From Betaproteobacteria bacterium HGW-Betaproteobacteria-1 (GTDB taxonomy: Bacteria; Pseudomonadota; Gammaproteobacteria; Burkholderiales; Methylophilaceae): 64,000 bases of DNA. The stretch covers positions 306,209 through 370,208 of the forward strand of contig PHCX01000004.1 in assembly GCA_002842435.1 (NCBI GenBank), in the 5' to 3' direction. Of the stretch, positions 46,417 through 55,215 are shown in pieces; position 1 is the first letter of the stretch, and every line of letters begins with the position of its first letter. A program made the translations under genes and the position numbers. The notes under the pieces are model-generated. The model saw only the letters and a list, made by a program, of their open reading frames with translations. It had not been told where the DNA came from and searched no databases.

Positions 46417-48201
46417 ATGCGTACCCATTACTGCGGTCATCTGAACCGCGAACTGATCGGCCAAACCGTGACACTCTGTGGCTGGGCTCATCGTCGTCGT
46501 GACCACGGCGGCGTCATCTTTATCGACTTGCGTGACCGTGAAGGCATGGCTCAGATCGTTATCGACCCGGACACGCCCGAGGCTTTCAGTATTGCGGAAA
46601 CCGTACGTAATGAATTCGTGCTGAAGGTCACCTGCAAGGTGCGTGCACGTCCCGAGGGTACCGTGAATCCCAATATCCCGACTGGTGAAGTCGAGATGCT
46701 GGCGAGCGAGATCGAAGTGTTGAATCCTTCGCTGACGCCGCCGTTCATGCTGGACGACGACAACCTGTCTGAGATGGTCCGCCTGGAACATCGTTACATC
46801 GACCTGCGCCGTCCGGCCATGCAGAAGAACCTGATGTTGCGCTACCGTGTTTCCAAGAACCTGCGCGATTACCTCGATACCGCAGGTTTCATTGAAGTCG
46901 AAACGCCGATGCTGACCCGCTCCACGCCGGAAGGCGCACGTGATTATCTGGTGCCCTCCCGTGTGCATCATGGCGAGTTCTTCGCGTTGCCGCAATCGCC
47001 GCAGTTGTTCAAGCAATTGCTGATGGTGTCCGGCTTCGACCGTTACTTCCAGATCACCAAATGCTTCCGCGACGAGGACTTGCGTGCCGACCGTCAGCCT
47101 GAATTCACCCAGGTCGATATCGAGACTTCCTTCCTCGGCGAAGATGAAATCATGAACATCGTCGAAGAGATGATTCGCCGCATGTTCAAGAATGTGCAGG
47201 ATGTCGATCTGCCGACCGCATTCCAACGCATGCCGTTCAGCGAGGCGATGAACAAGTACGGTTCCGACAAGCCGGACATGCGCGTCACGCTCGAAATCAC
47301 CGAACTGACCGATGTCATGAAAGATGTCGATTTCAAGGTGTTCTCCGGTGCCGCCAACATGGTCAACGGCCGTGTTGCCGCACTGCGCGTACCGAACGGC
47401 GCTGCCATTTCGCGCGGTGAAATCGATGCCTACACCGAGTTCGTCAAGATCTACGGTGCCAAGGGTCTGGCTTACATCAAGATCAACGACATCACCAAGC
47501 TGAACGAAGAAGGCCTGCAAAGCCCCATCGTCAAGAACATCCATGAAACCGCATTGAAAGCCATCATCGAACGTACCGGTGCGCAGAATGGCGACATCGT
47601 CTTCTTCGGCGCAGACAAGGCCAAGGTAGTCAACGAAGCGCTCGGTGCATTGCGCTCCAAGGTCGGTCATGAAAAAGGTCATGTCGATGGCCGTGCATGG
47701 GCGCCGCTGTGGGTGGTGGATTTCCCCATGTTCGAACACGATGAAGAAGCCGACCGCTGGGTTGCGCTGCATCACCCGTTCACCGCGCCGAAAGACGGTC
47801 ATGAAGACCTGCTGGCGACCAACCCCGGCGCCTGCCTGTCCAAGGCCTACGACATGGTCATCAACGGCTGGGAAGTCGGCGGCGGTTCCGTGCGTATCCA
47901 CAAGCAGGAAGTGCAATCCAAGGTGTTTGACGCACTGAAGATATCCAAGGAAGAAGCACAGGAGAAATTCGGCTTCCTGCTCGACGCCCTGCAATACGGT
48001 GCGCCTCCACACGGCGGCCTGGCTTTCGGCTTGGACCGTCTGGTTACACTGATGGCTGGTGCGGAATCCATCCGTGACGTCATCGCCTTCCCCAAGACCC
48101 AGCGCGCGCAATGTCTGATGACGCATGCGCCGAGCGAAGTGGATGAGAAGCAGTTGCGTGAGTTGCACATTCGCGTTCGTCAGCAAAACACTACCGCGTA
48201 A
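46417..48201 (+). CDS. aspS: Aspartyl-tRNA synthetase
   Basis: Class IIb synthetase charging tRNA(Asp), and possibly tRNA(Asn) if this lineage uses GatCAB. 594 residues: N-terminal OB anticodon-binding domain ([20 protein letters not shown]), motif 2 region [20 protein letters not shown], the bacterial insertion (GAD) domain (about 285-420), and motif 3 [15 protein letters not shown]. The stop TAA overlaps the next ATG by one base. Confidence 0.97.
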   Translation: MRTHYCGHLNRELIGQTVTLCGWAHRRRDHGGVIFIDLRDREGMAQIVIDPDTPEAFSIAETVRNEFVLKVTCKVRARPEGTVNPNIPTGEVEMLASEIEVLNPSLTPPFMLDDDNLSEMVRLEHRYIDLRRPAMQKNLMLRYRVSKNLRDYLDTAGFIEVETPMLTRSTPEGARDYLVPSRVHHGEFFALPQSPQLFKQLLMVSGFDRYFQITKCFRDEDLRADRQPEFTQVDIETSFLGEDEIMNIVEEMIRRMFKNVQDVDLPTAFQRMPFSEAMNKYGSDKPDMRVTLEITELTDVMKDVDFKVFSGAANMVNGRVAALRVPNGAAISRGEIDAYTEFVKIYGAKGLAYIKINDITKLNEEGLQSPIVKNIHETALKAIIERTGAQNGDIVFFGADKAKVVNEALGALRSKVGHEKGHVDGRAWAPLWVVDFPMFEHDEEADRWVALHHPFTAPKDGHEDLLATNPGACLSKAYDMVINGWEVGGGSVRIHKQEVQSKVFDALKISKEEAQEKFGFLLDALQYGAPPHGGLAFGLDRLVTLMAGAESIRDVIAFPKTQRAQCLMTHAPSEVDEKQLRELHIRVRQQNTTA

Positions 48202-48557
48202 TGATGAGCAGTCCGCAAGATCAAGAGTTTAGATCGCGAGATTTAGCGGACTCTCTCAGGCACTATTTGATTGGGATTAACACCGGCGGTATTGCAGTTG
48301 TTACTGCATTATCAAAAGACCTGTCCTTGGTGCCTTCAATCACGTTGTTTGTTTTTGGTATTGTTTTTTGTGGTGCAAGTCTTTTCTCGGCTCAGCATAG
48401 AGCATTAAGGCGACGTGATGCTGCAAGAGCTGCTGCAAGAGCTAAAGCACAGGAGCCGGAGTTTGCTTGGTACTGGCGCAGTATTTACTGGAACATATTG
48501 TCTTTCTTGAGTTTTGTCGGCGGTGCAGCTTTTGGCATAGTTTGTTATCAGGCTTAA
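48201..48557 (+). CDS. Small membrane protein of unknown function
   Basis: 118 residues with two or three hydrophobic segments (TGGIAVVTAL, VPSITLFVFGIVFCGASLF, IYWNILSFLSFVGGAAFGIV) separated by a strongly basic, Arg/Ala-rich loop (HRALRRRDAARAAARAKAQ). No family recognised. Base composition is visibly more AT-rich than the flanking aspS and apt, and it interrupts a usually tight aspS neighbourhood, so it may be a late insertion. Starts within the aspS stop codon. Confidence 0.65.
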   Translation: MMSSPQDQEFRSRDLADSLRHYLIGINTGGIAVVTALSKDLSLVPSITLFVFGIVFCGASLFSAQHRALRRRDAARAAARAKAQEPEFAWYWRSIYWNILSFLSFVGGAAFGIVCYQA

Positions 48558-48562
48558 TACTC

Positions 48563-49087
48563 ATGATCAAATCCTTCATCCGCACCGTCCCGCATTACCC
48601 CAGACATGGGGTGCAGTTCCGTGACATTACCACCTTGCTGAAAGACCCGCTGGGCCTGAAGGTGACGGTGGACGAGTTGTTCAGTCGTTACGAGAACCAG
48701 AAAATCGACAAGGTAGTCGGCGTGGAGTCGCGCGGTTTTCTGATCGGCACGCCGTTGGCATACAAGTTGGGTGTCGGTTTCGTGCCGGTGCGCAAGCAGG
48801 GCAAGTTGCCGGCCGAGACGCTGGGCCATGATTATGAGCTGGAATATGGCAGCGACCGCGTCGAGATTCATACGGATGCGATTGAGCGCGGTGAGCGCAT
48901 ATTGCTGGTCGATGACCTGATCGCCACCGGCGGTACGGCGATTGCCGCCGCGGCACTGATCGAGAAGCTGGGTGGTGAGATCGTCGAGTGTGCCTTTATC
49001 ATCGACCTGATCAGCCTTGGCGGTCGTGATCGTCTGGCGAAAAAGGGCTATAGCATGTTTGCCTTGTGTGAGTTTGAGGGCGACTAG
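48563..49087 (+). CDS. apt: Adenine phosphoribosyltransferase
   Basis: Salvages adenine to AMP with PRPP. 174 residues from ATG 48563 (MIKSFIRTVPHYPRHGVQFR); the longer open frame from 48467 overlaps the upstream gene and lacks family sequence. Typical segments are DKVVGVESRGFLIGTPLAY, VRKQGKLPAETL and the PRPP loop LLVDDLIATGGTA. The stop TAG is followed directly by inverted-repeat element C. Confidence 0.95.
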   Translation: MIKSFIRTVPHYPRHGVQFRDITTLLKDPLGLKVTVDELFSRYENQKIDKVVGVESRGFLIGTPLAYKLGVGFVPVRKQGKLPAETLGHDYELEYGSDRVEIHTDAIERGERILLVDDLIATGGTAIAAAALIEKLGGEIVECAFIIDLISLGGRDRLAKKGYSMFALCEFEGD

Positions 49088-49092
49088 TGGGC

Positions 49093-49237
49093 AGCGCACC
49101 TCGAAGAACCGTAGCGAGCGATTTGAGTTCAAGACGCACGGAGCGCAGGGCAGGAGACAGTACAGATAGTACGGCGAGTGACCGAGCACCGCGCAACGCA
49201 GAAATCGAAGCGCGAAGTAGGTTATCCGAGGTGCGCT
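49093..49237. repeat. 145-base inverted-repeat element C between apt and nudB
   Basis: Bounded by perfect 11-base inverted repeats AGCGCACCTCG (49093-49103) and CGAGGTGCGCT (49227-49237). It contains GAGCACCGCGCAACGCAG (49184-49201), matching 17 of 18 bases of the complement of 52766-52783 in element A. It starts six bases after the apt stop and its right end includes the GTG (49231-49233) that is the probable nudB start. Looks like a small non-autonomous mobile or REP-like element. Confidence 0.65.
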
Positions 49238-49671
49238 ATAAGACGCCGGTTTCTGCTTTGGTGTTGATACACACGGCGGATTTGCAGGTATTGTTGCTGG
49301 AACGTGCTGACAAAGCCGGGTTCTGGCAATCGGTGACCGGCAGTCTGGAAGAAGACGAGACGCCGCGCGAAGCCGCCATCCGCGAAGTACGCGAGGAAAC
49401 CGGCCTGATCGCCACCGACTACAACTTTTACGATATGCATGCCTCGAACGTGTACGAGATCTATGAGCACTGGCGTTATCGTTATGCGCCGGGTGTGACG
49501 CACAATACGGAACATCTGTTCGGGCTTGAATTACCTGCCCCTTTGCCGGTCCAACTCGCAGCGGACGAACACCTGAATTATGAATGGTTGGACTGGCGCG
49601 AGGCGGCGAAGAAAGTATTTTCCTGGACCAATGTCGATGCGCTCCGGCGACTGGGCGAGCGACATACATGA
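49231..49671 (+). CDS. nudB: Nudix hydrolase, dihydroneopterin triphosphate diphosphatase type
   Basis: Removes pyrophosphate from dihydroneopterin triphosphate in folate synthesis. From GTG 49231 the protein is 146 residues and begins V/MRYKTPVSALVLIHTADLQ, the normal family start. The Nudix box reads GSLEEDETPREAAIREV followed by REETGLI. The frame stays open without a stop back to a GTG (49087) that overlaps the apt stop (TAGTG), which would add 48 residues encoded entirely by repeat element C. E. coli has the order aspS-nudB-yebC-ruvC; here yebC-ruvC is 13 kb away. Confidence 0.88.
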   Translation: MRYKTPVSALVLIHTADLQVLLLERADKAGFWQSVTGSLEEDETPREAAIREVREETGLIATDYNFYDMHASNVYEIYEHWRYRYAPGVTHNTEHLFGLELPAPLPVQLAADEHLNYEWLDWREAAKKVFSWTNVDALRRLGERHT

Positions 49672-49686
49672 CACTGTGAGAGATGA

Positions 49687-50814
49687 ATGATGGCAACATC
49701 AACGATTGAGATGCCGATGAAAGCCGAACCCATCAAGTTCGAGCGTTTTCAGGCGAGCAAAGAAGCTGAATTGCAGGAGCGCATCATTGCGGCCAAGGCC
49801 AAGCTCGGCAAGCGGCTGGTGATACTCGGTCACCACTATCAGCAGGAAAGCGTCTATCGTCACGCCGATTACACCGGCGATTCACTCAAGCTGTCGCGTT
49901 ATGCCGGCGAGACCGATGCCGAGTTCATCGTTTTTCTCGGCGTGCATTTCATGGCCGAGGTGGCGGATATTCTCTCCCGTCCGGAACAGATTTCCATTCT
50001 GCCGGACCTGTCTGCCGGATGCTCCATGGCCGATATGGCGAATCTGGCCAAGGTCGAGCGTTCGCGCCGCGAGCTTTCCAAGTTGCTGGATTTCGATGCG
50101 TCCATCACGCCGGTGACTTACATCAATTCCGCTGCCGACCTCAAAGCTTTTTGCGGCGAGCACGGCGGCATTGTCTGCACTTCGACCAATGCGCCGAAGA
50201 TCATCGAATGGGCCTTCGCCCAGCGCGAAAAGGTGCTGTTCTTCCCGGACCAGAACCTCGGCCGCTGGAGCGGTTACAAGATGGGCATCCCGCTGGAACA
50301 GATGCCGGTGTGGGATCCGGACCAGCCGATGGGCGGGCTGACGGAGGAGCAGATCAAAAACGCGAAGATTCTTTTGTGGAAGGGCCATTGCGCCGTGCAC
50401 CAGATGTTCCGCGAACAGAACATCACGCGCTTCCGCGCCGAGCATCCGGACGGTTTCGTCATCTCGCATCCGGAATCGCCGTTCGAGGTCTGCCTCAACT
50501 CCGATTATGTCGGCTCCACCGAATACATCCTGAAGACGGTCAGCGAAGCGCCGGCCGGCACCAAGTGGCTGGTGGGCACCGAACTGAACCTGGTCAACCG
50601 CTTGGCGGAACAGATGAAGCCGCAGGGCAAGCTGGTGCAGTTCATGTCGCATGTGATCTGCGAGTGCTCTACCATGGCGCGCATCGACCCGCAACATCTG
50701 GCCTGGACGCTGGAGAATCTGGCTGCCGGCAATGTCGTCAATCAGATCAAGGTGCCGGAGGCCGAGGCGAAACTGGCCAAGCTGGCGCTGGACCGTATGC
50801 TTGCTGCCTCCTGA
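49687..50814 (+). CDS. nadA: Quinolinate synthase A
   Basis: 4Fe-4S enzyme condensing iminoaspartate with dihydroxyacetone phosphate to quinolinate for NAD synthesis. 375 residues. GHHYQQESVYRHADYTGDSL near the N-terminus and three cluster cysteines: Cys112 in SAGCSMADMA, Cys235 in KGHCAVHQ, and Cys325/327 in VICECSTMA. ATG 49687 and the next ATG codon are both possible. nadB and nadC are not in the window. Confidence 0.95.
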   Translation: MMATSTIEMPMKAEPIKFERFQASKEAELQERIIAAKAKLGKRLVILGHHYQQESVYRHADYTGDSLKLSRYAGETDAEFIVFLGVHFMAEVADILSRPEQISILPDLSAGCSMADMANLAKVERSRRELSKLLDFDASITPVTYINSAADLKAFCGEHGGIVCTSTNAPKIIEWAFAQREKVLFFPDQNLGRWSGYKMGIPLEQMPVWDPDQPMGGLTEEQIKNAKILLWKGHCAVHQMFREQNITRFRAEHPDGFVISHPESPFEVCLNSDYVGSTEYILKTVSEAPAGTKWLVGTELNLVNRLAEQMKPQGKLVQFMSHVICECSTMARIDPQHLAWTLENLAAGNVVNQIKVPEAEAKLAKLALDRMLAAS

Positions 50815-50830
50815 TTCAGCCTGATCGAGC

Positions 50831-51583
50831 ATGCACAGCACCCTGCGTATTGCCACTTTCAATATCCACAAGGGCTTGACCAGTTTCAACGCCCGTTTTG
50901 CCTTACATGACCAGCGTGACCTGATACGCCAAATGCATGCGGATATCGTCTTCCTGCAGGAGGTGCAGGATGTGCATCAGGCACGCAGCCGGCGTTTCAA
51001 GCACTGGCCGCTCGAAGGTCAGGCCGAGTTTCTCGCTGATTCGGTCTGGTCCGATTATGCCTATGGCAAGAATTCGGTCTATCCGGCTGGCCATCACGGT
51101 AATGTCCTGCTGTCCAAATTCCCTATTATCAAAACTGAAAATGTTGATATCTCGGCGCACCACACCGAACAGCGTGGCATGCTGCACGCTGAAATTGCGG
51201 TTCCCGGCTGGCAGGAACCGCTGCATTGCATCTGTGTGCATCTGGGTCTGTTTGCCAGTTGGCGCAGGAAGCAGATACATCTGTTGCGCGAACGGATCGA
51301 TGTTGCCGTGCCGCCGCAGGCGCCGCTGATCATCGCCGGCGATTTCAATGATTGGGGTATGAGCGCAGGCCGAATCCTGACTGAAGGACTGCATCTGCGC
51401 GAAGTATTCGAGCACCATCAGGGCAAGGCAGCGCGCAGCTTCCCATCCGTGTTGCCTTTCTTTCGGCTGGATCGAATCTATGAGCGCGGTTTCAATGTGC
51501 AGCATGTGCAGGTGCACGCAGGGCCGAAATTCGCGCAGGTATCCGATCATGCAGCCCTGAGCGCCACACTCGTCAAGCGATGA
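50831..51583 (+). CDS. Endonuclease/exonuclease/phosphatase family protein (YbhP-like)
   Basis: Metal-dependent phosphodiesterase fold, 250 residues. Motifs: RIATFNIHKGL, IVFLQEVQD (catalytic Glu), HGNVLLSKFPI, IIAGDFNDW (Asp/Asn) and SDHAALSATL (final Asp-His). Overlaps the cardiolipin synthase gene by four bases (ATGA). In E. coli ybhP is likewise next to clsB, so a role in phospholipid metabolism is plausible but unproven. Confidence 0.9.
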   Translation: MHSTLRIATFNIHKGLTSFNARFALHDQRDLIRQMHADIVFLQEVQDVHQARSRRFKHWPLEGQAEFLADSVWSDYAYGKNSVYPAGHHGNVLLSKFPIIKTENVDISAHHTEQRGMLHAEIAVPGWQEPLHCICVHLGLFASWRRKQIHLLRERIDVAVPPQAPLIIAGDFNDWGMSAGRILTEGLHLREVFEHHQGKAARSFPSVLPFFRLDRIYERGFNVQHVQVHAGPKFAQVSDHAALSATLVKR

Positions 51584-52731
51584 TCCATTTCACTGATGCC
51601 AACCAGATAGAGCTGTTGAGAAACGGCGTCGAATATTTCCCGGCGCTGGAAGCTGCGATCAATGAGGCGCGTCATGAAATCTACCTGGAAACCTATATTT
51701 ATGAGACTGACGCCACAGGCTTGCGCATAGGCGAAACACTGAAGCGTGCTGTCGGCCGTGGGGTGCGTGTGTATGTGCTGCTCGATGGGTTCGGTTGCAA
51801 GGACATGCCTGCCGCTTATATCAAAGAGCTGCAGGAGGCCGGGGTCAATCTGATGGTTTACCGGCCCAAGATATCGCCGTGGACGCTCAAGCGCAGCCGG
51901 CTCAGACGCTTGCATCGTAAACTGGCCGTGATCGATGGCAAGGTGGCTTTTGTCGGTGGCATCAATATCATCGACGATTTCAATGTGCCGAATCACGACC
52001 CGCCGCGTATCGACTATGCCGTGAAGATAGAGGGCGAGTTGCTGCCGCAGATCCGCATCAGTGCACGCAAGCTCTGGCGACGCATCGCCTGGGCACATTT
52101 GCGACACGTGGATGCCGGAACGCTGCCGGTATCCGAACCCGTGCAGGCAGGCAACATGAAGGCCGCATTTATCGTGCGCGATAATCTGTTCCATCGGCGA
52201 GATATTGAAGAGAGTTATCTGGCCGCCATCAAGCGTGCAAAAACCGAGGTCCTGATCGCCAATGCCTATTTCATCCCGGGCTTGAATTTCCGCAAGGCAC
52301 TGATTGCAGCGGCCAGGCGAGGCGTGCGTGTGCGTCTGCTGCTGCAGGGCAAGAAGGAGTACTTTCTCATGTTTGCCACGCATTACTTCTATTACGATTT
52401 TCTGGCGGAAGGCATTCAGATCTACGAATACCGCAAGAGCTTCATGCACAGCAAGGTGGCCGTCATTGATCATGAATGGGCCACGGTCGGTTCTTCCAAT
52501 ATCGACGCTTTCAGCCTGTTGCTGGCACGTGAAGCCAATATCGTGGTTCTGGACAAACCTTTCGCCGGACAGCTGGCAAGCGATATCGAGTGTTTAATTG
52601 TCGATGGGGCACACGAAATTCTGGCAGAGGACTGGAAGCGCGGAAATTATTTGAAACGAATGCTTTCCGCGCTAGTCTATTTCGTCGTGCGCATGGTGAC
52701 AGGTCTGGCTGTACAGCCGGATAAACATTAG
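51580..52731 (+). CDS. clsB: Cardiolipin synthase B-type phospholipase D protein
   Basis: PLD-superfamily enzyme of 383 residues with two HKD motifs: HRKLAVIDGKVAFVGG and HSKVAVIDHEWATVGSSN. No N-terminal transmembrane hairpin, which fits ClsB rather than ClsA. A short hydrophobic C-terminal helix (MLSALVYFVVRMVTGLAV) may attach it to the membrane. The stop TAG shares its last G with the left end of repeat element A. Confidence 0.92.
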   Translation: MIHFTDANQIELLRNGVEYFPALEAAINEARHEIYLETYIYETDATGLRIGETLKRAVGRGVRVYVLLDGFGCKDMPAAYIKELQEAGVNLMVYRPKISPWTLKRSRLRRLHRKLAVIDGKVAFVGGINIIDDFNVPNHDPPRIDYAVKIEGELLPQIRISARKLWRRIAWAHLRHVDAGTLPVSEPVQAGNMKAAFIVRDNLFHRRDIEESYLAAIKRAKTEVLIANAYFIPGLNFRKALIAAARRGVRVRLLLQGKKEYFLMFATHYFYYDFLAEGIQIYEYRKSFMHSKVAVIDHEWATVGSSNIDAFSLLLAREANIVVLDKPFAGQLASDIECLIVDGAHEILAEDWKRGNYLKRMLSALVYFVVRMVTGLAVQPDKH

Positions 52732-53055
52732 GAAGCACTGATTAAATGGCTACGCGGGCGAATTGCTGCGTTGCGCGGTACTCGCAACCTCGCTGTATAA
52801 GGCATACTATGGCTTCGGCGCGCTGCGCTTAACCTGCTAGTGCAGGTTAGCCTACGCCGAAACACTGCGTTAGTTTTCTCGGCTACTGCGTTCCGGGCGC
52901 CTTGTGGCGTCAAGCCGAGCTGCCTTGGCAGCCGTCTTGACGGACACGACCCTTGCGGTTGTGGCGTCAAGGTCGCGACGAAGGAGCGGGCACTTGATGG
53001 ACATGACCCTTGTGGTTGCACTTCATCCCGCTCGCTCATTTAATCAGCGCTTCCT
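52731..53055. mobile_element. 325-base MITE-like inverted-repeat element A
   Basis: Left end GGAAGCACTGATTAAAT (52731-52747) and right end ATTTAATCAGCGCTTCC (53039-53055) are inverted repeats with one mismatch in 17, with weaker similarity continuing inward (GCGGG, GAA-TGC). The interior carries an imperfect tandem repeat of about 57 bases (TTGACGGACACGACCCTTG at 52938; TTGATGGACATGACCCTTG at 52994) and no credible gene. It lies between the clsB stop codon and the tRNA-Thr gene. A non-autonomous element is inferred; no transposase or clear target duplication is seen. Confidence 0.65.
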
Positions 53056-53142
53056 TAAAGATTGGTATTCGTCAGTGATCGAATCGGCAAGTCCGGTTTG
53101 CCGCAGACGAAGCTAGCTTCTATAATCGCTTACTTTTAACGT

Positions 53143-53218
53143 GCTGGTGTAGCTCAGTTGGTAGAGCAACGCACTCGTAACGCGTAGGTCGTAGGTTCGA
53201 TTCCTATCACCAGCACCA
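53143..53218 (+). tRNA. tRNA-Thr, anticodon CGU
   Basis: 76 bases including encoded CCA. Acceptor GCTGGTG / CACCAGC with discriminator A, D-arm GCTC..GAGC with TAGCTCAGTTGGTAGAGC, anticodon loop CTCGTAA (CGT at 53176-53178), variable loop AGGTC, T-arm GTAGG-TTCGATT-CCTAT. The anticodon stem ACGCA / CGCGT has four pairs and an A-C mismatch at 31-39. Reads ACG threonine codons. Confidence 0.93.
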
Positions 53219-53256
53219 AAGAAATTTCAACCCAACCGTTTGCAGATAGGACTCCC

Positions 53257-53976
53257 TTGAAAACCCTGACCCTGACATTTTCCAGCCTGGCCCTGCTGTT
53301 GGCGCTGGTGCAACCCCTGAATGCCGCTACCTTGGATGAGGCCAAGGCGGCTGCCAAACTCGCTGATTTCAAAACTGCGGCAAGCATTTACGAGCCTTTG
53401 GCTGAGCAGGGCGATGTGACTGCCCAGTATGAACTGGGTATCCTTTATTATCGTGGCATGGGCGTCGAGCAAAGTTACGAACAGGCGGCGAAGTGGCATC
53501 GCAAGGCGGCAGAGCAGGGTCATGTCGATGCGCAGTACAGCATCGGTGCCATGCATTTCAACCGCGATATTCCGACCGAAGATTACACCGAAGCTGCCCA
53601 ATGGTATATGAAGGCGGCGGAACAGGGTCATGTCAAAGCCCAGTTGAATGTCGGCATACTCTATTTCCGCGGAGATATTCTTGAGCAAAACCTTGAGGAG
53701 GCGGTGAAGTGGTACCTGAAAGCCGCAGAGCAAGGTAGTGCCGAAGCACAGTTCAACCTTGGCAATATGTATACCCGTGGATTAGGTGTGGAAGAGGACC
53801 TTGTGCGCGGCACCATGTGGGTATTGGTCTCGATCGAGAATCCGGACGTGGGCAAGCGCATCATCAGCAAGACCAAGGTGGCCAACTTCAATGCCGGCAA
53901 GATGACAGAAGAGCAGCGTCAGCAGACACGTCAGTTGGCCAATGAGTGCAAGGCCAAGCAATATAAAGGCTGTTAA
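53257..53976 (+). CDS. Sel1-repeat periplasmic protein
   Basis: 239 residues starting at TTG 53257 with AGGACT just before. Signal peptide [20 protein letters not shown].. cleaved after LNA, then about four Sel1/TPR-like repeats of 36 residues ([80 protein letters not shown]). Such repeats mediate protein contacts; the partner is unknown. Its stop TAA overlaps the stop of the convergent GIY-YIG gene within TTAA. Confidence 0.9.
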   Translation: MKTLTLTFSSLALLLALVQPLNAATLDEAKAAAKLADFKTAASIYEPLAEQGDVTAQYELGILYYRGMGVEQSYEQAAKWHRKAAEQGHVDAQYSIGAMHFNRDIPTEDYTEAAQWYMKAAEQGHVKAQLNVGILYFRGDILEQNLEEAVKWYLKAAEQGSAEAQFNLGNMYTRGLGVEEDLVRGTMWVLVSIENPDVGKRIISKTKVANFNAGKMTEEQRQQTRQLANECKAKQYKGC

Positions 53977-54248
53977 GCGACTTTGACAGCAACAGGAAGC
54001 TGGATTTCGTCAAAGAAATCCAGCTTTTTTTTACGTCGGATTTTCTTCAATTGCGCCTCCGCTATCGAAGCGGTCGAGCGATCGGGATAGGTTCTGGAAG
54101 CGAGTATGCGTAGCGGGGGATTTGCGCGCGTGTATTTGGCGCCGAGTCCGGATTGATGTGCGCGGAAGCGCGCCTCCAGATCTGTCGTGATGCCGGCGTA
54201 GTAGCTGCCGCCCTCACATTCCAGCAAGTACAAATGCCACTTCATCAA
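53973..54248 (-). CDS. GIY-YIG domain protein (YhbQ/UPF0213-like)
   Basis: 91 residues, a lone GIY-YIG nuclease-type domain: [20 protein letters not shown] (GIY-YIG variant), [20 protein letters not shown] and [14 protein letters not shown]. The conserved Tyr, Arg and Glu positions look present. The DNA encoding its last dozen codons also forms the terminator of the convergent Sel1 gene. Confidence 0.9.
   Translation of the reverse strand: MMKWHLYLLECEGGSYYAGITTDLEARFRAHQSGLGAKYTRANPPLRILASRTYPDRSTASIAEAQLKKIRRKKKLDFFDEIQLPVAVKVA
53997..54032 (+). terminator. Terminator of the Sel1 gene, inside the GIY-YIG coding sequence
   Basis: AGCTGGATTTC (53998-54008), loop GTCAAA, GAAATCCAGCT (54015-54025), then eight T to 54032. 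Perfect 11-base stem. Confidence 0.92.
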
Positions 54249-54285
54249 TATCGATCAAATCAATCCGCAAGCAAGGGGTAGCAAA

Positions 54286-54501
54286 TCAGTAATCTGCGCT
54301 GCGTCCGGTAGAGTATCCGTAGGCATCATTCTGCCATTCGCCACAGTGGTCGCATCTGTGATCCTGCATGGTTTTGCACAGGGTCAAGTGGTCGTGCCCG
54401 CAGAAACGGCAGGCGTGTGCAGGGTTGGCCGTGGATTTGGCCTGTGTTTCATGATGCTCCTGCGCTACGCGCGTACTACCCAAACCATATTTGTTGTCCA
54501 T
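54286..54501 (-). CDS. Small cysteine-rich (zinc ribbon-like) protein
   Basis: 71 residues from ATG 54501, which follows a perfect AGGAGG five bases upstream. The middle has CRFCGHDHLTLC and HRCDHCGEW, two CxxC knuckles that suggest a zinc ribbon, and the tail is YGYSTGRSADY. An in-frame ATG at 54534 is less likely. The leader contains two direct copies of TTGCRATCAGGAG. Family not recognised. Confidence 0.7.
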   Translation of the reverse strand: MDNKYGLGSTRVAQEHHETQAKSTANPAHACRFCGHDHLTLCKTMQDHRCDHCGEWQNDAYGYSTGRSADY

Positions 54502-54624
54502 GGGAACCTCCTGATCGCAATCTCCTGATTGCAACCTTCTGTAAGACGGGCTTACTGCTCTATCTTAATCTTCCGGGGGGAGATGGCAATCAGTTTTTTG
54601 TATGAATCGGCTGGCATGGATTGA

Positions 54625-55203
54625 TTATGATGCGCATTCCGCTGTCTTGCTGGCTGTCTCGTCCGCCCATTGCAGGATCTGCCGGATTGCCTGGTTGCTG
54701 GCACTATCCAGTGCGGCAACACCTCCCTTGCTGTCTGCACTTGGTGCGGCAGCGCTGGTTTGTACCATGTGGCTGTAAAGATTGCGGCGCGGCAGTTTTG
54801 TATACAGCGTGGCATGCAGGCTGACGACGCCGCTATTGGCATCCGGACTGGCAAACACTTGATCGAATGCTTCGATTTCCAGATTGATGCCACAATGAGC
54901 CTGCCTGGCGGCATTCGTCATGCTGCGCATCTTGGATTCGAGCAGTGCAGCCGGCGAACTGGACCAGCGACTTTGCGCGTAGGTATGAACCTGCGCAGGA
55001 TTCTGGTAATCGAGACGGTAGCGTATGCGCCGGTGGTCAACCGCGCCGACCGCAGTGATGCGGCCGATATCTACGAGGGTGTCGATTCTATCTGTCTGGT
55101 TTTCCAGGCCGAAGTCGTAGATTGCGCTTTCCGGCCCCGGCCGGTTTGCTCCAAGGCAGGCAGTCAGCAGGCTGATCAGGCTAATATAGATAAGATAACG
55201 CAT
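54625..55203 (-). CDS. ABC-type transport auxiliary lipoprotein (PqiC-like)
   Basis: 192 residues. Lipobox LLTAC (Cys16), then the ABC_trans_aux fold (SAIYDFGLENQ, DIGRITAVGAVDHRRIRYRL, WSSSPAALLESKM). It is last of the four-gene lipid transport operon, 12 bases after the MCE gene; in homologous systems it is the outer-membrane or periplasmic partner of the MCE protein. Confidence 0.88.
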   Translation of the reverse strand: MRYLIYISLISLLTACLGANRPGPESAIYDFGLENQTDRIDTLVDIGRITAVGAVDHRRIRYRLDYQNPAQVHTYAQSRWSSSPAALLESKMRSMTNAARQAHCGINLEIEAFDQVFASPDANSGVVSLHATLYTKLPRRNLYSHMVQTSAAAPSADSKGGVAALDSASNQAIRQILQWADETASKTAECAS

Positions 55204-55215
55204 ATCACTTGCCTC

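Noticed and set aside
46288-48186. A 632-codon open frame on the minus strand opposite aspS
   Set aside because: It lies entirely antisense to a clear aspartyl-tRNA synthetase, has no domain features and is His/Gln-rich, as expected of a shadow frame in GC-biased DNA.
48467-48562. An N-terminal extension of apt from 48467
   Set aside because: It overlaps the upstream membrane-protein gene and precedes the standard start MIKSFIRTVP by 32 residues without family sequence.
52840-53043. Short open frames inside element A
   Set aside because: They follow the internal tandem repeat, occur in several frames and both strands, and have no start signals.
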